A stretch of DNA of 64,000 nt from positions 3,286,001 to 3,350,000 of the forward strand of contig JAMYGW020000001.1 in the NCBI GenBank assembly GCA_025617375.2, in the 5' to 3' direction. The stretch is from Acarospora socialis (taxonomy: Eukaryota > Ascomycota > Lecanoromycetes > Acarosporales > Acarosporaceae). The position numbers and the translations under genes were made by a program. The notes beneath the pieces are model-generated. The model did not search any database and had not been told where the DNA came from. It saw nothing but the letters and a program-made list of their open reading frames with translations. This document shows positions 58,692 through 64,000 of this stretch, piece by piece. The first letter of the stretch is position 1. Every line of letters begins with the position of its first letter.

Positions 58692-59225
58692 TCACAGCTT
58701 CTTCAGCTTCGTAAAGCTATCGAACTCGCAGGAGTTCTTCGACAGGGGCACGGTGATGCCGACAGCCGTATAGTTACAATACGACGACATGCGGACGGCA
58801 TCCGGCCAGTACTGACGGCACGTCGCGGTACAGTCGGTAAGGATTTCCTGTTTCCAGTTCTGGTGCTTCAGCTCCGTCTTCTTGCCGTCGAGGGCCACGG
58901 TGTCCTTGCCCCAGAAGTTCCGGTCGTAGCAGACCTCGTGCTTGTTGCCGTCGAACTTCTTGCACACGACGGGGAGCCTCAAGGCCATGGCGTTGCAGTG
59001 CTGGCGGATGCCCTCAGCCTCTGGCGCCGTGCGGCACGTGCGCGCGAGGTGGAAGTCTTGGTTGAGGCGGTCGCTGTGGTACTTGTACTCGTTGACGGTG
59101 CCGTAGATGTCTCGGCCGCTGCACTGGCACCATAGACGCGTGAGTGAGTCGGCGCCGACGAGGTGATGGTGGATGGTGGAGGTGCTGATGATAAAGAGGA
59201 GAGCGAGGAGGAATTTGAACAACAT
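58692..59225 (-). CDS. Secreted 10-cysteine protein, function unknown
   Basis: A single exon encodes 177 residues. A signal peptide (MLFKFLLALLFIISTSTIHH) precedes a mature protein of about 155 residues. It has ten cysteines: LWCQC, RTC, QHC, VVC, EVC, TDC, TATC, SSYC and NSC. The even number suggests five bridges. The domain contains CRTAPEAEGIRQHC and CTATCRQYWPD. It has no membrane segment, and a tyrosine/lysine-rich C-terminus. Size and cysteine content fit the usual criteria for fungal effector-like secreted proteins; no named family is recognised. A TATA box lies 128-136 bp upstream. GC-rich codon choice is stronger than in its surroundings, consistent with good expression. Confidence 0.82.
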   Translation of the reverse strand: MLFKFLLALLFIISTSTIHHHLVGADSLTRLWCQCSGRDIYGTVNEYKYHSDRLNQDFHLARTCRTAPEAEGIRQHCNAMALRLPVVCKKFDGNKHEVCYDRNFWGKDTVALDGKKTELKHQNWKQEILTDCTATCRQYWPDAVRMSSYCNYTAVGITVPLSKNSCEFDSFTKLKKL

Positions 59226-59630
59226 ATTTGATATATAGATAGGAGGATCTCCAAAGATGTATATGATACAAGTGCAGTGATGGTTTTGGATAGCAGTGTG
59301 TGTGTATGAAAGGTCGTTCGTTGAACTGAGGGACTTCGGAGGATTTGGCTCACCTTATATACCTCAGGGGAGTGCCCATCATTGACAACAGGACGAGACA
59401 ATTTTCGCCGAAACTGGCGAAGTACCTCCGGATCATAATACGTCAGCTGTCTCCCCAAACAGTTTAAGTCTGACATCGTACCTTGCGGAGTACGCCAGTT
59501 CCAAATACGACCAGACAAACAACGAATTTCCTATATAGGTATAATTCAACATCATGCTTTGTCATCAATGGGTCGGTTGATGTGAAGCTCTTATTGCTGC
59601 CAGCTATGTCGCCGTCAAGCGAGTGGCCAA
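59226..59630. other. Promoter of the secreted protein and 3' side of DUO1
   Basis: 405 bp. It contains the TATA box at 59353. No gene is seen. Confidence 0.6.
59353..59361 (-). promoter_or_regulatory. TATA box of the 10-cysteine secreted protein
   Basis: TATATAAGG on the minus strand, about 130 bases before the ATG at 59225. A CCCCT stress-element-like pentamer lies directly upstream of it. Confidence 0.5.
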
Positions 59631-60447
59631 TCATCGGACACTTCTACCTCTTGCTCTTCTCCCTGAGGCTCCTCTTCCAGCACCGCTGGATGCTCTTCCT
59701 AAAATTGTGTCATCACCCCTTCCAGTGCCCCTCTGGCCACCCTGCCCGCTAATCCCTCTATATTGGGGAGGAGGTATGCCTGTTCCTCTTCCGTATCCCC
59801 TTCCCGTTCCACGCGATCCCCTGACTGTCCTCGTAGCTCCGCCCATTGTTTGTCGTCGTTCCTCGTCCTCGGCTTTCCGGGCAGCAGCTTCTCGCCGCCG
59901 TGCCTCCTCGGCCTGCCTCCTCTCGGCCGCTCGTTGTTGTAGTATGCTCTCATTCTCGATGTCTGCAGCATCTTGGCTAGCACCATGCCACGAGGGATTC
60001 AATATAAGGCGCTGATTGTGTTCTGTTTGCGAAAGGATCCGGATCCATGTATCCAATAGTGTAGACGCGGAAGTTACAGTGCGCGAGACGGTCTGTCCAG
60101 GTTAGCTTGTTAACTTGTAAAAGGACAGCTATCAAGTTCTACATTACCTCCATGTTGCCTTTGGCTCGTTCCAGACTCTCCACCACTCCTTCCATGACTT
60201 GATTAATGTTGCGGACGCTTTCTAGCTCTCGACGCAGTAAGGCCTCACGCGCCTCCTCCGTGTCATATTGCGACTCGCCATTCCAAGTTCTGTGTGAGGC
60301 CGTGTGATCAGGGGCTTTAGCATCTCTGCCACTTCCGTCAACCTTTTCTTTCTGATTTGGTCGTAATGGAGATGCGAATGGATCGTCGGTGTGGGGATCG
60401 GAGAGCTCAAGGGCCTCTATGTCTGGCATTTTGCTCGACGTCGCCAT
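59631..60447 (-). CDS. DUO1: DASH complex subunit Duo1
   Basis: Two exons, 60447-60148 and 60092-59631, are joined by a 55-bp intron and give 253 residues. The diagnostic Duo1 core spans the junction: RELESVRNINQVMEGVVESL, then ERAKGNMETVSRTVTSAS, then WIRILSQTEHNQRLILNP and WHGASQDAADIENE. Duo1 is a coiled-coil subunit of the ten-protein DASH/Dam1 ring, which couples kinetochores to microtubules during mitosis in fungi. After a charged helix (QQRAAERRQAEEARRREAAA) the C-terminus is rich in RG and RGR repeats, about 70 residues, a basic tail that may contact microtubules or RNA (inference). It diverges from the next gene across 489 bp. Confidence 0.95.
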
Positions 60448-60936
60448 TGTATTATAAGAACAACGAGTACTGACTCTTTAAGGCGTTGAGGATATAACAT
60501 TTAAAACACAAACACGTGATCAAGAGTAATCGGTATGTTTGGATTGTTTATCCGATCATGCAAAGTGATTGGCTGTTCAGCCTCCTTGCTTGGCGACACC
60601 AGCCACCTCAGTAGAACGACATCCCGCCGTCGTCTTTGCTTTCCTACTGCAACACTTTGCGGAAAACTCTACAACGCAGACCTTGCTGTCAAGCTACATT
60701 GCGATTGCATCTTTCTGTTCCACTTTTTTTGCTCTTTATCAAGTTGTCGTGGCTAAAGACGTGCTCAGAGTACCGTACAACCTCAACCCTCCATTAAGAC
60801 CGATGCCAGAAACGAATTGCTCCTGAATAGATTCGGGCAACTTGGATTCAATCATCTTGGCTCACCAGTCGCTATTACTTTTGCCGGTACTTTCCTGTTG
60901 CTCTACATCGAAGTCCTCTGATAGCACCTGCCCAAA
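60448..60936. other. Divergent promoter region, DUO1 / nuclear protein
   Basis: 489 bp between divergent start codons. Both promoters must lie here, and the two genes may share cell-cycle control. I did not find an MCB or SCB element with certainty. Confidence 0.45.
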
Positions 60937-62375
60937 ATGGCGACCACGCCTCCACCGCGTCAATCGGTTACCACTCCACCTACTCCATTGCATGGCGCGA
61001 AGCACGATACCTACCACCCATATTCACCACGCAAATCAACGCGTAACACAGCAAAGCGCAATCTACGCTTTGAACAAACCCCACCTCCACCGTCTTCCAG
61101 CCACAATCTTCGAAGCTCGTCTTCATCAACGTCACCAAAATTCAGAAGACTCGACCTAGCAAAGCAATCAAGCCACACGTTCTCTCCACCATCATCAGCT
61201 CAATCATCACCGCAGACTAAGAACGGCACGAAGAGTGTTGGGAGTAGTGACCGCGTTACACGGAGTAAGGATTCCGCACGCCATTCGTTCACCACTACCG
61301 CGTCGTCTCTCGAAGCATCTTCGCAGGGCAATAGCATCATATCGTTACCATCAAAATCAACAGTCCCTACCGCAGTGGGCATGCTTCCAACACCAGCCAA
61401 GACCCCGCGAAAGCGGCCCGCTCAGCCAGCGCCGGCTCTAAAGGCCACCGCTCGCGTTCTGTTCCCGACTCATCCCACATCTACTTCGGAAACTATCTCA
61501 TCGCCAAAGAAGAAGGCGAAGAAGGGAAGGAAATACAATGGCTTCTCACTTGATAGTTTTACGAGCGAGGACGGAAACGAAGGCGAGGATGGCAAGATTG
61601 CAATATTCACTGATTCGAAGGATCGTTTGCCGGAAATTGACGAGAGCGAGGACAATCCCTTTTACGTCAAGAAGAGTACCGCTCAAGTCACTACCTCTAA
61701 AGTCAGTAGGCGGAAGAAAGTTGTTGAGGAGATCAAGAGAGACCCCAAGGTAGAAGAGGCGCTCAATCGGGATGACGGTTTGGTATACGTTTTGTAAGTT
61801 ACTATCAGTTCGTTCTACTACAACCAGACTCTAACATATGTCCCAGTCGAGGCAAGAAAATTTTCCGGAAGTTCGAAGACGACACGAACGAATCGGACGA
61901 GGGAGAGGCGGGTGCAGCTAGCACGTCCCCACGTCTACGGCCGTTCACTCGTTCTTCCATCAAACCTCGTCTGTTATTCCCTCCCACAGCCGAGGCTGAG
62001 TTGGCCGATGAGGAAGCCATCACAGACATCGAGGAGCAGGTTCAAGTGCGAGATAGCGAGATGACCGATGTGGCGGCCGATACCGAAGAAGAGCCACTCA
62101 CAACCCCAGTCAACAACGTGTTCACCCCATTTTCTCCGCCAACGTCAGGTCGCGCCACTCGTGGATCTGCTGCCAAGCGTGTCCCGCCTGAACCCGTGGA
62201 GTATCCCCCTTCCGACACAAGGAAGGCGAAGAAGACTAGTCCGTTCGACAGCTGGCAACGAAGCAAAGCTGGGGCTGGAGCCGGGCTGATCGGGAAGGGG
62301 AAGAAAAGGGAAGGCGATATTATCGAGCGGAATGGTGGTACCGATGGCAAGAGAGTCAGGAGCGGTGCGGCTTAA
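60937..62375 (+). CDS. Disordered nuclear protein with FRGKK motif
   Basis: Two exons, 60937-61793 and 61847-62375, are joined by a 53-bp intron and give 461 residues. Most of the protein is Ser/Thr/Pro-rich and disordered, with many SP/TP sites (for example TPPTPLH, PTPAKTPRKRP) suited to cyclin-dependent or MAP kinases. Basic clusters (KKKAKKGRK) can serve as nuclear signals. The junction creates the one strongly ordered motif, GLVYVFRGKKIFRKFEDD near residues 281-298. It follows a helix, SRRKKVVEEIKRDPKVEEAL, and I suspect it is the conserved core of the family. No enzyme domain is present. I do not recognise a name; a cell-cycle or transcription regulator is a guess from phosphosite density and from the divergent pairing with DUO1. 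Confidence 0.78.
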
Positions 62376-64000
62376 TGCATTGCCGACAAGGTCGTCGCGG
62401 GTTGTAGAGCTCGGACCGACAGGCTTTGGCGTTCATCAACCTGGATAAAAAGACACTGACGAGAGGAGTTTGAATGGGAGAAGTTCGCTCATTAGCTTGT
62501 AAAGCCTGTAGTTTAATGATGTACATGACTCGGTTCTGATTACCTAGTGATAGCATGAGGTAGTAAGCTGCAGTGCTCCTAGTTCCAGACTGAAATTGAG
62601 AGATTCACAGACAAAGTTATAAATCGAGCATAAGGAACGTGATGGTTTTCTACACTTTGTTGGCTGGATGTGATTGAAAGTCCGGAAATAAGCCCTCACC
62701 GTTTTTCTCCGCTGTATGGGTGGCCAAGCCGTTCCCTCCTTCGACGGCACAGCAACGTCACAACTGCCAAGAGAATTCCAGAGCATCGTGAGCGTAATAT
62801 TAAGATGAGAATCGTAGGCCGCTAAGTGAAGCCCTACACTGATCCCAGTCCCGCAAGCGGTCACCTTCCCAGCAGAGCGCTTACGCACCGGCACAAATTT
62901 CAATCACAGAGCCCCACCGGCTAGAGGGTCTCAGTGTCCCTCTGCGGCGTGAAGCTCGGGTTCGCCCTTTACCAAAAGGAAAATGGAACTACAAGACAAA
63001 CAGGACTTGCCACAAGAGAGCGATAAAACATTAATGGACTCCAGAGCACGTAAATGTCTGTTCCTTCCCGTTTGTTAAAGGAAGGAAACTGTGCTGTCAG
63101 CTCAGGACCTCAGTATTGATAGTACGGCGAGTTCGCTCTCCTGGAGCGCTGTAATGGACCAGAAAGGATAATAGGACATTGAGAAGAGCTAGGAATCTTT
63201 GCCCTTCTGGAGCGTAGAGGTTGAGATGTATAGATTTCTTGACAGCTATGTAGATACTGCTAGGGAGTTCCTCGTACATGTATTCCGTCGATGATGTGCA
63301 AAAATGAGAAGCATATGCCATCCGAACCATGGAGCCCTATCCGTAACCGTACAGCCGCAACGACCTCCCGAGTCACTCTCCTATGCAGTTCAAGAACCCA
63401 ATCATGCCGCCACCATGAACAGCTCCTCGTTTTTGCTTCCCAGACCTACCCAGTTATCAGAAATTCGACTGACTGTCGTTGGTGCAACCCCAATCAAGGC
63501 AGCCACCGTTCAAAAAACACTGCTCTAGCACCGACACCACCCCCGGCGGGGGGGTCTCCCAAGTATCTCATCTTAATGAAGAGAGAATATTATCGTCCTT
63601 GAACCAGGCCTTTGGCATATATCAACCTCCGTGCAATAACAGAGGGTCAGCCATCGTCACATAACACTGCTTTAAACACCATTCCCCGGGCAGTCCTCCG
63701 TACAGCAACAACCAAGACGCACCCTCTGAAGACGGTGAGCTGCCTGGCGCAGTACATGTCTATATTTGAGAGACCGCTGTTGTGACAGTCAGATTACGCG
63801 TTGCCAGCTTCTTCGAACCCCGGAGCTTTTTTGTGCCTGGAGAGAGACTGATAACTGTGGCGCACTATGGTATATGTTATTGTGAATCCGTACAAAGGCC
63901 TCTAAGCCTGGGATGCTGGCGACGATGGCACAGCGTACCAAGACCCGGGATGGTGTTCTAAGAAACATCACAATCCAAACTCAACCGCAATTCTAACCAG
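62376..64000. other. Right-end spacer
   Basis: 1.6 kb. A plus-strand frame at 63304-63528 (ending in LSEIRLTVVGATPIKAATVQK) is mildly protein-like. It could be a first exon of a gene running on, but it lacks a domain and I could not find a matching second exon. Nothing else is supported. Confidence 0.45.

Noticed and set aside
63304-63528. Plus-strand frame ending in TVVGATPIKAATVQK, possible first exon
   Set aside because: No downstream exon or domain could be found inside the window.
1-64000. tRNA, 5S rRNA or snRNA genes
   Set aside because: I looked for B-box-like GGTTCGA contexts and 5S-like internal sequence on both strands; the few GTTCGA hits fall in coding exons or lack cloverleaf arms. 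A covariance-model scan would be decisive.

Overview
The window is nuclear DNA of a filamentous ascomycete (Pezizomycotina). The signs are 44-90 bp GT-AG introns with CTAAC/CTGAC branch sites, fungal-only families (DASH subunit Duo1, NST1, DUF3433, Zn2Cys6/ARCA-type regulator, Rho2-type GTPase) and long gene-poor spacers. I cannot fix the class or species from sequence alone. I found no tRNA, rRNA, CRISPR array or prokaryotic operon. Gene models come from reading the strands and joining exons at splice sites that keep frame; junction positions are given in each entry.

Left part (1-12 kb) has an accessory character: the C-terminal part of a Zn2Cys6-type regulator, a cytochrome P450 on the other strand, a stand-alone retropepsin-like aspartic protease, a decayed 14-TM drug/toxin-type MFS transporter, and an intact hexose transporter. 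Regulator, P450 and exporter remnant resemble the remains of a small secondary-metabolism locus.

Middle part (14-30 kb): a complete BCS1 mitochondrial AAA chaperone diverges from a NAPE-PLD-like metallo-hydrolase. A short conserved hydrophilic protein follows. Next is a very large 13-exon gene for a CCCH / SF1 helicase / NFX1-finger protein (ZNFX1/Hrr1 type, the RNA-silencing helicase family), and then a PARP-type zinc-finger protein with a basic tail. A degenerate helicase-like stretch lies between the last two.

From 30 to 50 kb genes are sparse: a small secreted cysteine protein, a large mitochondrial protein, a single-pass membrane protein with a cysteine-rich ectodomain, a doubtful short gene, an acidic nuclear protein and a DUF3433 multi-pass membrane protein. 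Spacers of 1.2-3.3 kb separate them.

The right part (51-62 kb) is a housekeeping and stress block: Rho2 GTPase with a 6-nt microexon, NST1 stress protein with a 51-nt frame-neutral intron, a 10-cysteine secreted protein, the kinetochore subunit Duo1, and a disordered nuclear protein divergent from Duo1. The last 1.6 kb has no supportable gene.
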